In this document: piece by piece, positions 1 through 9,264 of the stretch
How positions within the stretch are numbered: position 1 is the stretch's first letter
Layout of the letters: each line of letters begins with the position of its first letter
Source of the DNA: Verrucomicrobiota bacterium
GTDB lineage: Bacteria; Verrucomicrobiota; Verrucomicrobiia; JABWAM01
Direction: 5' to 3'
DNA length: 64,000 nt
Assembly: GCA_023269615.1 (NCBI GenBank)
Contig: JAHFSY010000010.1
Coordinates: forward strand, 1-64,000
Made by a program: the position numbers and the translations under genes
The notes under the pieces: model-generated
The model's database searches: none
The model's input: only the letters and a program-made list of their open reading frames with translations
Told to the model about the DNA's origin: nothing

Positions 1-28
1 TTGAGGCACTCGGATTTATACGCTCGAT

Positions 29-979
29 ATGACAGAAACCAAGCCAACAAGATCTCGACGGTTGAACACGCATCGTTTGACTTGCGTGTTCGCCATGGTT
101 GCGAGCGTCGCATTCGCGCGTTCGCCTCCTCCTCCGGTTCATGTGCAGTTCGACGCCGACCGCGCTCTTGCCGCTGTCCAGAAACAGGTGGATTTCGGCC
201 CGCGCCCCTCGGGTTCGCCTGAGTTAAAGCAAACCCGCGCATGGCTGGTTTCCGAACTTCGGTCCTATGGGCTGGAGGTTCGCGAGCAGGAGTTCGATGC
301 CGATACGCCTCGGGGAAAAATCCACTTTGTCAACATCCTGGCCCGCATGCCACCGACCATGTTCGATCAAAACAAGCAGCTCGTGGTGCTGGGATCGCAT
401 TATGATACGAAGTGGCTGCCAAAAATCCGGTTCGTGGGCGCAAACGACGGTGCATCAAGCACGGGTGCGCTCCTCGAAATTGCACGGGTCACGGCGCAAA
501 CCCGCTTTCAACCCTCCAAGGCACGGCTTGAATTTGTTTTCTTTGATGGCGAGGAGTGCGTGAATGAATACACCGAGACCGACGGCCTCTACGGATCGCG
601 CTACTACGTGAGCCAGCTCAAATCGAAATCCCCGAATGGCAAGATTACGAACATACAGTGCATGCTTCTTCTGGACATGATTGGCGACCGCGATCTTTCA
701 GTGCGATTGCCGGACGCCACTCCCGAATTGGCGCGCCGCGCGCTGGACGCATCCGAGGCCCTGGGCTGGCGGGAGAATTTTCACATCTCATCGCAGCCCA
801 TGATCGACGATCACCGACCACTCTCACTGGAGGGAGTTCCCTCCATGGACCTGATTGATTTTGAATATGGCCCAAACCACCGTTGGTGGCACACCGAAGA
901 GGACACCATGGACAAGATCCATGCCCAAAGCCTTAAGATGGTGGGGCAGACCCTGCTCAAACTGCTGGAAGGCTTGTAG
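29..979 (+). CDS. M28-family metallopeptidase, glutaminyl-peptide cyclotransferase-like
   Basis: A 316-residue protein with a basic start and a hydrophobic stretch at about residues 18-31, which suggests export or membrane anchoring. Zinc-site motifs of the M28/glutaminyl cyclase fold are visible: GSHYDTK (about 121), GANDGASSTG (about 136), FFDGEE (about 170) and WHTEEDT (about 287). The late DDHRPLSLEGVP and RWWHTEEDTMDKI blocks resemble glutaminyl cyclases more than general aminopeptidases. By family, it would either cyclise N-terminal glutamine or remove N-terminal residues from exported peptides; sequence alone does not decide between them. The next gene, tadA, converges from the other strand. 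The ATG at 29 is the first plausible start, and nothing upstream can be checked. Confidence 0.85.
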   Translation: MTETKPTRSRRLNTHRLTCVFAMVASVAFARSPPPPVHVQFDADRALAAVQKQVDFGPRPSGSPELKQTRAWLVSELRSYGLEVREQEFDADTPRGKIHFVNILARMPPTMFDQNKQLVVLGSHYDTKWLPKIRFVGANDGASSTGALLEIARVTAQTRFQPSKARLEFVFFDGEECVNEYTETDGLYGSRYYVSQLKSKSPNGKITNIQCMLLLDMIGDRDLSVRLPDATPELARRALDASEALGWRENFHISSQPMIDDHRPLSLEGVPSMDLIDFEYGPNHRWWHTEEDTMDKIHAQSLKMVGQTLLKLLEGL

Positions 980-1004
980 CGTGCAGCGAGAGGGTCACAG
1001 GATA

Positions 1005-1481
1005 CTACTTTCGTTTGCCCTGAAAAAAATCCTTCAACAATGCCATGCAGGGATCGCGCAGCACATCGCCCTTGATTTCCAGCCGATGATTCAGCGACGG
1101 ATGATCCACAATGTTCAATAATCCGCCGGCTCCCCCGCCCTTCAGATCCGGCACGCCGAACACCACGCGCGCAAGGCGTGCCAGCACCATGGCGCCAGAA
1201 CACATCGGGCAGGGCTCCTTTGTGACGTAAAGCGTGCAGCCTTCGAGACGCCAATCGCCCACGGCCTGCGATGCCTGCGTGATTGCAAGAATCTCCGCAT
1301 GCGCCGTGGCGTCCTTGAGCGTCTCCACCTGGTTATGGGCGCGTGCAATCACGCGCCCTTTGCGAACGATCACAACGCCGACAGGAACTTCATCCGCCTC
1401 CGCCGCCCGCAAGGCCTGTCGCAACGCCTCGCGCATGAAATATTCGTCACTTGCCAGGTCAATGATCACGTCCTCGTCCAT
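1005..1481 (-). CDS. tadA: tRNA-specific adenosine deaminase TadA
   Basis: A 158-residue cytidine/deoxycytidylate deaminase-fold protein. It has the zinc and catalytic motif HAE (in TAHAEILAI) and the second motif PCPMCSGAM, both hallmarks of TadA. The family deaminates adenosine 34 to inosine in tRNA-Arg(ACG), allowing wobble decoding of CGN codons. The length matches bacterial TadA. The C-terminal block with DHPSLNHRLEI is also typical of TadA rather than of guanine deaminases. It lies alone on the minus strand between two plus-strand genes, 25 bases from the end of the peptidase gene. Guanine deaminase is the main alternative and is less likely. Confidence 0.9.
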   Translation of the reverse strand: MDEDVIIDLASDEYFMREALRQALRAAEADEVPVGVVIVRKGRVIARAHNQVETLKDATAHAEILAITQASQAVGDWRLEGCTLYVTKEPCPMCSGAMVLARLARVVFGVPDLKGGGAGGLLNIVDHPSLNHRLEIKGDVLRDPCMALLKDFFQGKRK

Positions 1482-1590
1482 CCTTTGCGTTTAGCACGTC
1501 ATCAGAAATTGTTCGACCCATATTCTCGCGATGATTCCCGATCCAAACCGCGCTCGACTCCAACTCTGTGCCACGCTAGGGTCACCCATT

Positions 1591-3324
1591 ATGGAAGGCG
1601 TTGATCCCATCCTGGGCTGCCAGTTCGGCGCGTATGTCGTCGAAAGCCTGATCGGCGCCGGGGGGATGGGGCGCGTGTACCGGGCGCATCACGAAAAACT
1701 GGGAAGGGCTGTCGCGCTCAAAATTCTTCCCCAGCAGGTGGCGGCTGACGAACAGTACATGCAGCGCTTCATCCGCGAGGCGAAGATCACCTCAACCCTT
1801 CAGCACCCGAACCTCGTCCAGGTCTATGATTTTGGAACGTCCGAGCACGGGAATTACATCGCCATGGAACTGGTGGAAGGGGCCAGCCTGGCCGACGTCA
1901 TCAAGTCCCAGGGCCGCCTGCCGGAAGAGGACCTGCTGCACATTGCCCGGCAAATGCTCTCCGCGCTGGCCTACGCGCACGAAGCGGGGGTGGTCCATCG
2001 CGACGTGAAACCCGACAACATTCTTATTTGCAAGGACACGACCATCCGCCTTGCCGACCTTGGGCTCGCCAAGGCAACCCTCGTGGATGAGGATTCATCG
2101 CTCACCATGTCGGGCATGATCCTCGGCACCCCGCACTACATGCCGCCCGAACAGATCCAGGGCTCGAAGGACATTGACGGTCGGGCCGACCTCTATGCGC
2201 TGGGCGGGACGCTTCTGCATTGCGCGACAGGCAGGCCCCCGTTCACCGGCGACACCTCGGTCGCCATCATGAACAAGCATCTCTCCGAGCTGCCACCCAA
2301 CCCGAAGTTTCTTGTTCCTGAACTCTCGGAAGATTTTTCGCGGTTCGTCCTGCGGCTCATGCAGAAGAATCCGGAATACCGTTACGCCAACGCCAACGCA
2401 GCCGGAAAGGTTGTTGCAGACATTATCAACGGCACACACAAGTCCAGCGGCGAGTCGGTGACGTTCGTGGAGGAAGAGTCCTTTGCTGATCGCCTCAAGG
2501 AGTGGGCGCCCACCGTTCTCGTATTGCTCCTGCTTGCGGGTGCAGGCGTGGCCGCGTGGAAATGGATTCCGCACAGCAAGCCATTGATGTCAGCCGAAGC
2601 AAATGATTTATCCCGCCCAACCGACCCACCCCTTCCCATGGCCACGGGTCCCTCACGCGACCTTCCGGGGGAACTTCCAGCTGAAGGCCTCGGTTCACCG
2701 GCCCTGGGCGGGAGGCACGTGCTCACGCCCAAACGCTCGCCAAAAAGGTTGGTGAACAGACAGTTTCCTGCCGGGGGGGTGGCCCAGGATTTCGTGTTCC
2801 AGGGAGAACCGGGTCAGACGGTGTCTCTCACGCAAGCCAACACACTGATGCTTTCATCCACCCAGCATGTCTTCGTCAGGTGGGATTTCGAGGAAATCCA
2901 ACGACAGGTGATGAAAGAATTCAACCAGGTAATCGACTTTCGGAAAGCCACCCTCTTCATGCCCGGCAAAATCACCACCACCCAGCCATCCATTATCATC
3001 AAACTTTTCTGCCTCACGAGTGATCCCCGGGAATCGTTTACGATGGCTTCTGCGCCGATCGCCGTCCTCACGCTGCCCGCAAATGCCGGCCCCTCTCTCA
3101 TCCAGTTCGAGATCAGCGAGGATGTACGGCGCATCCTCAAGAATGGGGAGAATCACGGATGGGTGTTGACCACCGAAGGCGAAGGGCAGGTCGAATTCTC
3201 CTCGGCAAGCTCTCCCAATCCTGACGCCGCAATCGCCGGCCCTCAACTGGACTTTTGCATTGCCGCACAAAACGACCTGATACCAGAATCGACGCTCAAA
3301 GCCCTTGGACCAGCGCCACAATGA
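1591..3324 (+). CDS. Membrane-anchored Ser/Thr protein kinase with C-terminal extracytoplasmic domain
   Basis: A 577-residue Pkn-type kinase. The kinase domain spans about residues 10-275: glycine loop GAGGMGRVYRA (about 22), catalytic lysine in VALKIL (K44), HRDVKPDN (about 136), ADLGLA in place of the usual DFG, and GTPHYMPPEQ. One transmembrane helix follows at about 305-325, then a proline-rich linker. Residues about 395-570 form a beta-rich domain that resembles the DNRLRE type found in surface proteins of Verrucomicrobia and Planctomycetes; that resemblance is a judgement by eye. The frame is open from an ATG at 1531, but the ATG at 1591 puts the kinase domain at the usual distance from the N-terminus. 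The layout suggests sensing outside the cytoplasm and phosphorylation inside. Confidence 0.88.
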   Translation: MEGVDPILGCQFGAYVVESLIGAGGMGRVYRAHHEKLGRAVALKILPQQVAADEQYMQRFIREAKITSTLQHPNLVQVYDFGTSEHGNYIAMELVEGASLADVIKSQGRLPEEDLLHIARQMLSALAYAHEAGVVHRDVKPDNILICKDTTIRLADLGLAKATLVDEDSSLTMSGMILGTPHYMPPEQIQGSKDIDGRADLYALGGTLLHCATGRPPFTGDTSVAIMNKHLSELPPNPKFLVPELSEDFSRFVLRLMQKNPEYRYANANAAGKVVADIINGTHKSSGESVTFVEEESFADRLKEWAPTVLVLLLLAGAGVAAWKWIPHSKPLMSAEANDLSRPTDPPLPMATGPSRDLPGELPAEGLGSPALGGRHVLTPKRSPKRLVNRQFPAGGVAQDFVFQGEPGQTVSLTQANTLMLSSTQHVFVRWDFEEIQRQVMKEFNQVIDFRKATLFMPGKITTTQPSIIIKLFCLTSDPRESFTMASAPIAVLTLPANAGPSLIQFEISEDVRRILKNGENHGWVLTTEGEGQVEFSSASSPNPDAAIAGPQLDFCIAAQNDLIPESTLKALGPAPQ

Positions 3325-3339
3325 GCGAAACGTTTCTCC

Positions 3340-4206
3340 TCACTTTTTCTCAACGTACTTCTTGAACGATGACATCGCCGTTTTCTTGACGTAGCTCACT
3401 TTGGGCAGGTCCTCGATATTCTGGAAAGGACGCTTCAAGACAAGATTGTGGGCGGCTTGCCGCACCAGGCCAACCTTCAAAATCAGGTCGTCCTCGGAAA
3501 ACTCGTTGACCACCTTGAGAAGCGCCTCGGCCTCCTCTTTTGAGAAAGTGCTCTCCAAAATGGTCACGCCTCCACTTTGATCCACGACCCCGGCAGGAAC
3601 GGCTGGTTTCACTTCGGCTGTGGCGGTCGCAGCCGTGCTCGTTTCGGCAACGGGTTTTGGCGCTGGAGCAGTCACAACCGCGGGCGGGCTCAGAACCGGG
3701 CACAACTCGGCGATTTCCTTCTTTAAATTCTGCGGTTGATAATCCTCGAAGACCAGCTTGCCGGCATCGTACACGCGTACACCATAACCCGAGTAACGCA
3801 TCCCGGTGAGTTGTCCCTTCTTGCTGATTTTTCCAGAAAGCCGCAATTCCTTGCTCTCAACCGTCTTCTCCTCGCCCTTGCCCAGTGCAAGACCGATCGT
3901 GTCCATCAACTGCCCACGCTTGATTTTCCCCGACGTTTCAATGTCATCATATAAAAACACCCATTGGATTTTGATGTCCGAAGATGGCTCTCCCACGTTC
4001 GCCATCTTGATTTTCAGGGACGCCTTGTGATCGAACATCACATCCTCCTTGCGCGGCGAACCCTCGCTGGGACGCGGGGAAAGGCTGATGGAAACCTGGG
4101 TGCGGTGGGCTTCCAGCACCGCCTGGGAGAACAGAACGGAGCCGAATAGAAAACACACCCACACCGACTTCCCACACCACATTCTGAATTGTTGTGAACG
4201 TCTCAT
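3340..4206 (-). CDS. Secreted protein of unknown function with helix-hairpin-helix-like C-terminus
   Basis: A 288-residue protein not recognised as a named family. The ATG at 4206 is preferred over the longer frame because an AAGGGA ribosome-binding site lies 7 bases upstream and a clear signal peptide follows (residues about 10-32, ending near SQAVLEA). The middle is beta-rich. A low-complexity linker of proline, alanine, valine and threonine covers about 195-215. The last 60 residues contain KRPFQNIEDLPKVSYVKKTA, which resembles the helix-hairpin-helix block of ComEA-like proteins. It converges with the kinase gene, leaving 15 bases between the stops. No function is assigned. Confidence 0.7.
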   Translation of the reverse strand: MRRSQQFRMWCGKSVWVCFLFGSVLFSQAVLEAHRTQVSISLSPRPSEGSPRKEDVMFDHKASLKIKMANVGEPSSDIKIQWVFLYDDIETSGKIKRGQLMDTIGLALGKGEEKTVESKELRLSGKISKKGQLTGMRYSGYGVRVYDAGKLVFEDYQPQNLKKEIAELCPVLSPPAVVTAPAPKPVAETSTAATATAEVKPAVPAGVVDQSGGVTILESTFSKEEAEALLKVVNEFSEDDLILKVGLVRQAAHNLVLKRPFQNIEDLPKVSYVKKTAMSSFKKYVEKK

Positions 4207-4289
4207 GATAAATCCCTTCTGGTCCCCACAATGTAGTCCGAACCTCATCGAACAGCCATCTGAAAAATTGAAATCATCATATCTTTCTG

Positions 4290-4512
4290 ACGGAGGGACA
4301 CGCTCCGTCGTGTCCGTTGGTGCATGGCTCGTATTGTCCAAACAAACCTGAAACTGCTCACGTGTCTTCGGCGCTCATGAAAAACATCATTGCACGAAAA
4401 CCATTCGTGGCGTGGGTGGGCACGACGGCCCGCGCTACGCCGTAGGCTTTCCGACTACGCCAGAGCGCTTCGTCGCGACGGCGAGCGGCGAGGCGAGAGC
4501 GTGTCCCTCCGT
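4290..4512. repeat. Inverted-repeat element with perfect 16-base ends
   Basis: The sequence ACGGAGGGACACGCTC at 4290-4305 is repeated as its exact reverse complement at 4497-4512. Smaller hairpins nest inside the left end (ACGGAG with CTCCGT, GGACAC with GTGTCC). The interior includes a block beginning GCGCTACGCCGTAGGCTT at about 4432, which reappears inside the repeat at 44.3 kb. No reading frame in it resembles a protein. It fills most of the 321-base gap between purM and the secreted-protein gene, so that gene's promoter probably lies in or next to it. It looks like a small non-autonomous mobile element or REP-type repeat. Confidence 0.7.
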
Positions 4513-4527
4513 TTTTTTTGCCGACGG

Positions 4528-5559
4528 CTATTCGAATTGCATGGAAGAACGGCCCGCCACCACGCGACCAATCTCGAAGGATGGAATCTTCATGCACGAC
4601 GCCTGGGCGTGGATCGCCGCCACGGATTTGCGGGGCGCGAACAGGGCCATCCCGATGCCCATGTTGAAAACCCGATGCATCTCCGCCTCGGCAACCTTGC
4701 CTCCGCACTGCAGCATTTGAAACAACGGCGGAATGACCCATGAGCCGCGGCGAATCCGCACCGTGCATCCATGCCGCACCACGCGCGGAATATTTTCATC
4801 AAATCCCCCGCCCGTGATATGCGCCGCCGCGTGAAGCTCCACGTTCCTTCGCCGCAGCTGGGAGAGCAACGGATGATAATTCCTGTGAACCTTCAGCAAC
4901 AACTCCCCGACCGACGCACCGCCAAGCCCCTTCGGGCGCGATGACAGGCGCAGCTTCATCCGCTTGAAAAGAATGTCGCGCGCCAGAGTGTAGCCATTGG
5001 TGTGCAAACCCGTCGAGGCCAGGCCCACCACCACGTCGCCCGGACGCACGCGAGAACCGTCCATGATCCGTCGGCGATCCACCACGCCAATGATCGTGCC
5101 GACAAGGTCGTAGTCGCCTTTCCCATAAAACCCGGGCATCTGGGCCGTCTCCCCTCCCAGTAACGCCACGCCGGCCTCGGAGCAGCCTTTCGCCAGGCCG
5201 GTAACCACGCCGTCAAACACCGACTTTTCCAATTTGCCCGTGCCGATGTAATCGAGAAAAAAAAGCGGGTCGGCGCCCATCACCGCAATGTCGTTGCAGC
5301 AGTGGTTGACGAGGTCCTGCCCCACCGTGTCATGCCGCCGCATCTCCAGCGCCACGCGCAACTTCGTCCCCACCCCATCCATGCTGGCGACGAGCACAGG
5401 CTCGCGACATGAGGGAAACACAGCGCGGAAAAGCCCGCCAAACGCGCCCACGCCGCCGAGTACTTCGGGGCGGGTGGCCCTTCGCAGCAGCGCGGGAAGA
5501 TTCGCCTTCACGCTGTGCGCGAGTTTCAAATTGACACCGGATTTTGCGTAACGATCCAT
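4528..5559 (-). CDS. purM: Phosphoribosylformylglycinamidine cyclo-ligase
   Basis: A 343-residue AIR synthetase, the fifth step of purine biosynthesis: ATP-dependent closure of FGAM to aminoimidazole ribotide in the cytoplasm. It begins with the typical DRYAKSGVNLK block. Also visible are the substrate-loop motif DGVGTKL, the DIAVMGADPLFFLDYIGTGKL region, the GLAKGCSEAG helix, the GGETAQMPG motif, and ITGGGFDENIPRV in the second half. The length is normal for the family. It lies downstream of purF on the same strand, with 149 bases between them that hold an inverted repeat. Confidence 0.95.
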   Translation of the reverse strand: MDRYAKSGVNLKLAHSVKANLPALLRRATRPEVLGGVGAFGGLFRAVFPSCREPVLVASMDGVGTKLRVALEMRRHDTVGQDLVNHCCNDIAVMGADPLFFLDYIGTGKLEKSVFDGVVTGLAKGCSEAGVALLGGETAQMPGFYGKGDYDLVGTIIGVVDRRRIMDGSRVRPGDVVVGLASTGLHTNGYTLARDILFKRMKLRLSSRPKGLGGASVGELLLKVHRNYHPLLSQLRRRNVELHAAAHITGGGFDENIPRVVRHGCTVRIRRGSWVIPPLFQMLQCGGKVAEAEMHRVFNMGIGMALFAPRKSVAAIHAQASCMKIPSFEIGRVVAGRSSMQFE

Positions 5560-5570
5560 GGGGAGAAGGG

Positions 5571-5696
5571 CTGCTGGCTTCTAGCCTCTAGCCCCTGATT
5601 TTTCCATCACGCCAAGTGAGGTATTTGGAGTTTTCCAGATGCTCATATTCATCTCGAAATTAAAAAATTAAAAAACTAGAAGCTAGAAGCCAGCGG
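5571..5696. repeat. Inverted repeat between purF and purM
   Basis: A 15-base arm at 5571-5585 (CTGCTGGCTTCTAGC) is repeated in inverted form at 5682-5696 with one mismatch. The arms flank an AT-rich spacer containing runs of A and T. On the mRNA this would be a long hairpin between purF and purM and could reduce read-through or protect the ends. A transposition origin is also possible. Confidence 0.5.
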
Positions 5697-5708
5697 CTAG
5701 CAGCTCCA

Positions 5709-7217
5709 TCAGAGCAGTCTCTGCTGTGCATCATCCACCACGTCTGCGGCCAGCGGGGGGCGTTGTGTGCGCCGTTTCTCCATGATGAATTTGTCGAGGT
5801 CGCTTTCGAATGGCACGGGATAATCCCCCGTGTAACACGCCGCGCAAAATTTGGACGCCGGATGGCCCGTCGCACGGATCATGCCATCCAGGCTCAGGTA
5901 GCCGATGGAATCAGCCCCGAGGTACGACTTGATCTGCTCGGTCGTGTGCTCATTGGCAAGCAGCTCCTTGCTCGTTGGAAAATCAATCCCGTAATGGCAC
6001 GGATGACGGTGCGGCGGACAGCTCACGCGCACATGGACTTCCTTTGCCCCGGCCTCGCGCAGCGTGACCACGCGCGCCCGGGCGGTTGTGCCGCGCACAA
6101 TCGAATCATCCACCACGATCACGCGCTTGCCCTCGACCGCCTTCGCGATCAGGTTCAGCTTCACCCGCACGTTGAAGTCGCGGATCAGCTGCGTGGGCTG
6201 CAGGAACGTGCGGCCAATGTAATGGTTGCGCACAAATGCAAACTCAACTGGAATTTTGGCCTCCTCCGAATAACCCAGCGCACAGTAGTTGCCTGAATCC
6301 GGAACCGGCACCACCAGGTCCGCCGCCACGGGATGTTCCTTCGCCAGCTGACGACCCAACGCCATGCGCACGTGCGCCACCGTGCGATCCTCCAGCAGAC
6401 TGTCGGGGCGCGCAAAATACACGTACTCAAATACGCAAAGCGCCTGCCGCCCAGACGGGACATCCATTTTCACGGAATGCATCCCGTCCTTGTCCAGGAT
6501 CACGATCTCGCCCGGCTCCACGTCGCGCACGAACTCTGCATGAATCAGGTCAAAGGCGCATGTCTCCGAGCTCAAAATGTACGCGCCATCCAGTTTACCA
6601 ATGCTCAACGGGCGAAAACCATGCGGGTCGCGCACGCCAATGACCTCGTTCTCGCCCATGATCACCAGGGAATATGCGCCGCGAATGCGCCCCAGCGCGT
6701 TCAGCAGGTTGTTCTCGCGGTCGCCATGGCGTGGCTGCGCCATGAGATGCAGGATGATCTCGCTATCCACCGTTGTCTGAAAAATGGACCCGTATGCCTC
6801 AAGCTCGTCGCGCAGGATGTTGGCATTCACCAGGTTTCCATTATGCGCCACGGCAATCTGGCCGCGCGAACAATCCACAAGCAGCGGCTGCGCATTCTTC
6901 ACGGAACTCGACCCGGTCGTCGAATATCGCACATGGCCGATGGCCCGATTCCCCCTGAGCATTTTCAGCGTCGCATCGTCGAATACGCTCGAAACCAATC
7001 CCATCCCGGCATGACGCACGAGCTGGTGCCCATCTCCCTGCGAGGAAACGATGCCGGCGCTCTCCTGCCCGCGATGCTGAAGAGCGTACAAGCCGTAGTA
7101 CGTGAGAGTCGTCGCATCAGGATGCCCATACACGCCAAACACGCCGCAGTGATCACGCGGCCTCCCCTCCGATTGCAAATCGTCATCCTGCATGGGTTGG
7201 AAATCGTCGTGGGACAT
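5709..7217 (-). CDS. purF: Amidophosphoribosyltransferase
   Basis: A 502-residue PurF, the first committed enzyme of purine synthesis, which makes phosphoribosylamine from PRPP and glutamine. The glutaminase domain has its nucleophile in DHCGVFG, so a propeptide of about 23 residues must be removed to expose the cysteine. This is followed by LQHRGQESAGI and IGHVRYSTTGSS. The PRPP-binding loop appears as VIVVDDSIVRGTT. Downstream cysteines (VSCPPH, CAACYTGDYP) fit the iron-sulfur type of PurF. Alternative starts lie at 7232 (ATG) and 7241 (TTG); none has a strong ribosome-binding site, and 7217 was chosen as the ATG nearest the mature N-terminus. Confidence 0.95.
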   Translation of the reverse strand: MSHDDFQPMQDDDLQSEGRPRDHCGVFGVYGHPDATTLTYYGLYALQHRGQESAGIVSSQGDGHQLVRHAGMGLVSSVFDDATLKMLRGNRAIGHVRYSTTGSSSVKNAQPLLVDCSRGQIAVAHNGNLVNANILRDELEAYGSIFQTTVDSEIILHLMAQPRHGDRENNLLNALGRIRGAYSLVIMGENEVIGVRDPHGFRPLSIGKLDGAYILSSETCAFDLIHAEFVRDVEPGEIVILDKDGMHSVKMDVPSGRQALCVFEYVYFARPDSLLEDRTVAHVRMALGRQLAKEHPVAADLVVPVPDSGNYCALGYSEEAKIPVEFAFVRNHYIGRTFLQPTQLIRDFNVRVKLNLIAKAVEGKRVIVVDDSIVRGTTARARVVTLREAGAKEVHVRVSCPPHRHPCHYGIDFPTSKELLANEHTTEQIKSYLGADSIGYLSLDGMIRATGHPASKFCAACYTGDYPVPFESDLDKFIMEKRRTQRPPLAADVVDDAQQRLL

Positions 7218-7285
7218 CTTCAACCAAAACATAACAAACAATCACGACACGGAATCAATGGAATTCCTCTCCGGATCAAAATATT

Positions 7286-8059
7286 TTAAGGCTCATTTTG
7301 ACCAAAAGTTCCGTCCGCCTTCCACGGCGCATTCGCGTCATCGTAAAAATTCCTCACGTAAAGGCGGAAAAAAACAGCCAGCGTGTCATTTGCCGTGGTC
7401 TTCATCGCGCTCATCGGGATGCGCCCATACTTGGGCTGGTACTCGATGATCACGGGCGCTTCCGCAATTCGAAAACCGAAATCATGCGCCATCGCCAAAA
7501 GTTCGAGATCGTAGGCGAACGACTTCACCAGCATGCGCGGCATGCACTTCTCCAGCACTTCGCGGCGAAACACCTTCAATCCCGTCTGGGTGTCGCGCAC
7601 GGGAAGGCCAAACAAAATTCTGGTGACGGTGAAATAGATGATGCTGATCATGCGGCGGTGGGTTGGATAATCCACGCGGGAAAGGGGATGCATCTTGCTC
7701 CCGATCACCGCATCCGCATCGTGCTCCTTCATCGTGTCCAGCAACACGCCCATCTGCTCGGGCGGCAGATCCATGTCCGCATCGAGAAAAAAAACAAGCT
7801 CGCCGGTCGTGTGAAGAAACCCCTGCCGCAACGCCTGACCCTTGCCGCGGTTCGGACTCAGCTTTACGGAAACCACATGATCCATCTCGGCCGCCGCGCG
7901 ATCCGCGATTTCCCCGGTCCCATCCGAACTGCCGTCATCCACCACCACGATCTGGAAATCCCGGACCATCCTCGACAGCTGCCGGTGGGTCCGCTCAATC
8001 GAGCCGCGTATCCGCACCGCCTCGTTGTACGCGGGCATGATGACACTCAGGGAAGTCAT
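7286..8059 (-). CDS. Family 2 glycosyltransferase, dolichyl-phosphate-mannose-synthase type
   Basis: A 257-residue GT2 enzyme. The GT-A fold begins directly at the N-terminus (SVIMPAYNE), with VVVDDGSSDGT and the metal-binding FFLDADMDLPPEQ. RDTQTGLKVFRREVLE is typical of the DPM1-like branch, which transfers a sugar from an NDP-sugar to a polyprenyl phosphate at the inner membrane. There are no C-terminal transmembrane helices, so it is the soluble type. It lies between a GT9 gene and purF on the same strand; its lipid-linked product may serve the envelope glycans made elsewhere in the region. The substrate cannot be predicted. Confidence 0.85.
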   Translation of the reverse strand: MTSLSVIMPAYNEAVRIRGSIERTHRQLSRMVRDFQIVVVDDGSSDGTGEIADRAAAEMDHVVSVKLSPNRGKGQALRQGFLHTTGELVFFLDADMDLPPEQMGVLLDTMKEHDADAVIGSKMHPLSRVDYPTHRRMISIIYFTVTRILFGLPVRDTQTGLKVFRREVLEKCMPRMLVKSFAYDLELLAMAHDFGFRIAEAPVIIEYQPKYGRIPMSAMKTTANDTLAVFFRLYVRNFYDDANAPWKADGTFGQNEP

Positions 8060-8118
8060 GCGATGCAGAATTCAGGAGTCAGAATCCAGAATCCAGAAGA
8101 ATGTGGCCGAATTTGAAC

Positions 8119-8177
8119 GTAGCCGAATTCGCAAGAATTTGGCCCGGGGGCGTCCGCGTTCTGGAGGACGCGGCTAC
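8119..8177. repeat. Short inverted-repeat element carrying the GT9 stop codon
   Basis: GTAGCCG at 8119-8125 is repeated in inverted form (CGGCTAC) at 8171-8177, with an inner hairpin GCGTCC/GGACGC. A near copy of its left part, GTAGCCGARTTCGCAAGA, occurs at 32853. On the minus strand, the TAG inside the right arm is the stop codon of the GT9 gene. Confidence 0.6.
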
Positions 8178-9256
8178 AACATTTTTTCAACAGACGCCCG
8201 GACCTGCGCGACGGACAAATCCCGCAGGCACGCAAAATCAATCCCCATTGGACATGTCAGGTCGCCGGACGTGTGATAAAAACACGGGCTGCATTTAATC
8301 CCTGTCCGCACAATCCCCGATTTGCCCATCCATGGCCCAGTCCGCTTGGGATTCGTCGGCCCAAAAATCACCACGCTGGGCGCGCCCACGGCAGCGGCCA
8401 CATGCTGAAGCCCGGAATCGTTCGTGACAAACACCTTGCATGCGCGGATCAACTCGGCCACCACGCGAATGGGCATCTGGCGAGCCAGGTGCAGCGACGC
8501 CCCTCCCCGTTCCATCAACCACTCCGATTCAGGCAAATCCTCATCCCCGCAAAACAACAAGAACCTCCGTCCTTCCCGGGTCATGCCCTGGATCAGCTCG
8601 AGAAATTTTTCCTTTGGCCAGCATTTCCGTTCCATGTGCTTTGCCCGGCTGCTCGAAACATGCAGGCCGATCAGCTCGGATCCCCTGAGCCTTTCGGATT
8701 CGAGAAAATGACGCGCCTGTGCCTTGTCCTCATCCGGGATCGTCAACGCAAGATGTCCGTGCCACCCGACTTGGTCCGCCCGCAAAACCCCCGTGAGCCG
8801 CTCCGCCAGCACGATGTTGTGCTCCACATTGTGGACATGGCCGGCATGCGGCAGCACCAGCGTGTTCAGAAAATCCAGGTTCCGCACGCTCTGGCGCAGA
8901 TAACGGAATCCCGCACGCTCGATCGCCCCGCAAAGGAACGAGATCACGTTGTAATGAATCCGATTGGTCGGGCACGGAAGCACGCTCAACTCAAATCGCT
9001 CCCGGCGCAAATCCATGAGGAATCGCAGATTGGAACACGCATCCATGCGGAGAAAGGAATGCAGGCGCACCTCGCTCAAATCGGAATTGGTTTGCAGCAC
9101 ATCCCGCTCGCCCTCGCGCATCGTGAGCGCAACCAGACGCGTCTCCGGCCAGGCAAGCCGCATCAGGCGCAGCGCGGGCGTGAACATCAGCGTGTCCCCC
9201 AGCCCGGATAGCAGGAAGAGCAGGACGCGGTCAGGAGCTGTGTTGGCCCCTTTCAT
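8174..9256 (-). CDS. Family 9 glycosyltransferase, ADP-heptose:LPS heptosyltransferase-like
   Basis: A 360-residue GT9 protein. The N-terminal Rossmann domain starts LLFLLSGLGDTLMFTPALR. The C-terminal nucleotide-sugar domain contains FVTNDSGLQHVAAAVGAPSVVIFGPTNPKRTGP, the typical heptosyltransferase signature (D-S-G, H, G-P-T). Such enzymes add sugars to the lipopolysaccharide inner core on the cytoplasmic face of the inner membrane, which supports a Gram-negative envelope. The ATG at 9256 leaves 8 bases after the M20 gene; the longer frame from 9307 would overlap that gene by 43 bases. The stop codon lies in a short repeat. The exact sugar is unknown. Confidence 0.87.
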   Translation of the reverse strand: MKGANTAPDRVLLFLLSGLGDTLMFTPALRLMRLAWPETRLVALTMREGERDVLQTNSDLSEVRLHSFLRMDACSNLRFLMDLRRERFELSVLPCPTNRIHYNVISFLCGAIERAGFRYLRQSVRNLDFLNTLVLPHAGHVHNVEHNIVLAERLTGVLRADQVGWHGHLALTIPDEDKAQARHFLESERLRGSELIGLHVSSSRAKHMERKCWPKEKFLELIQGMTREGRRFLLFCGDEDLPESEWLMERGGASLHLARQMPIRVVAELIRACKVFVTNDSGLQHVAAAVGAPSVVIFGPTNPKRTGPWMGKSGIVRTGIKCSPCFYHTSGDLTCPMGIDFACLRDLSVAQVRASVEKML

Positions 9257-9264
9257 GACTTGAC

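Noticed and set aside
4290..4512. Insertion sequence
   Set aside because: It has perfect inverted ends, but it is too short for a transposase and no matching open frame is inside.
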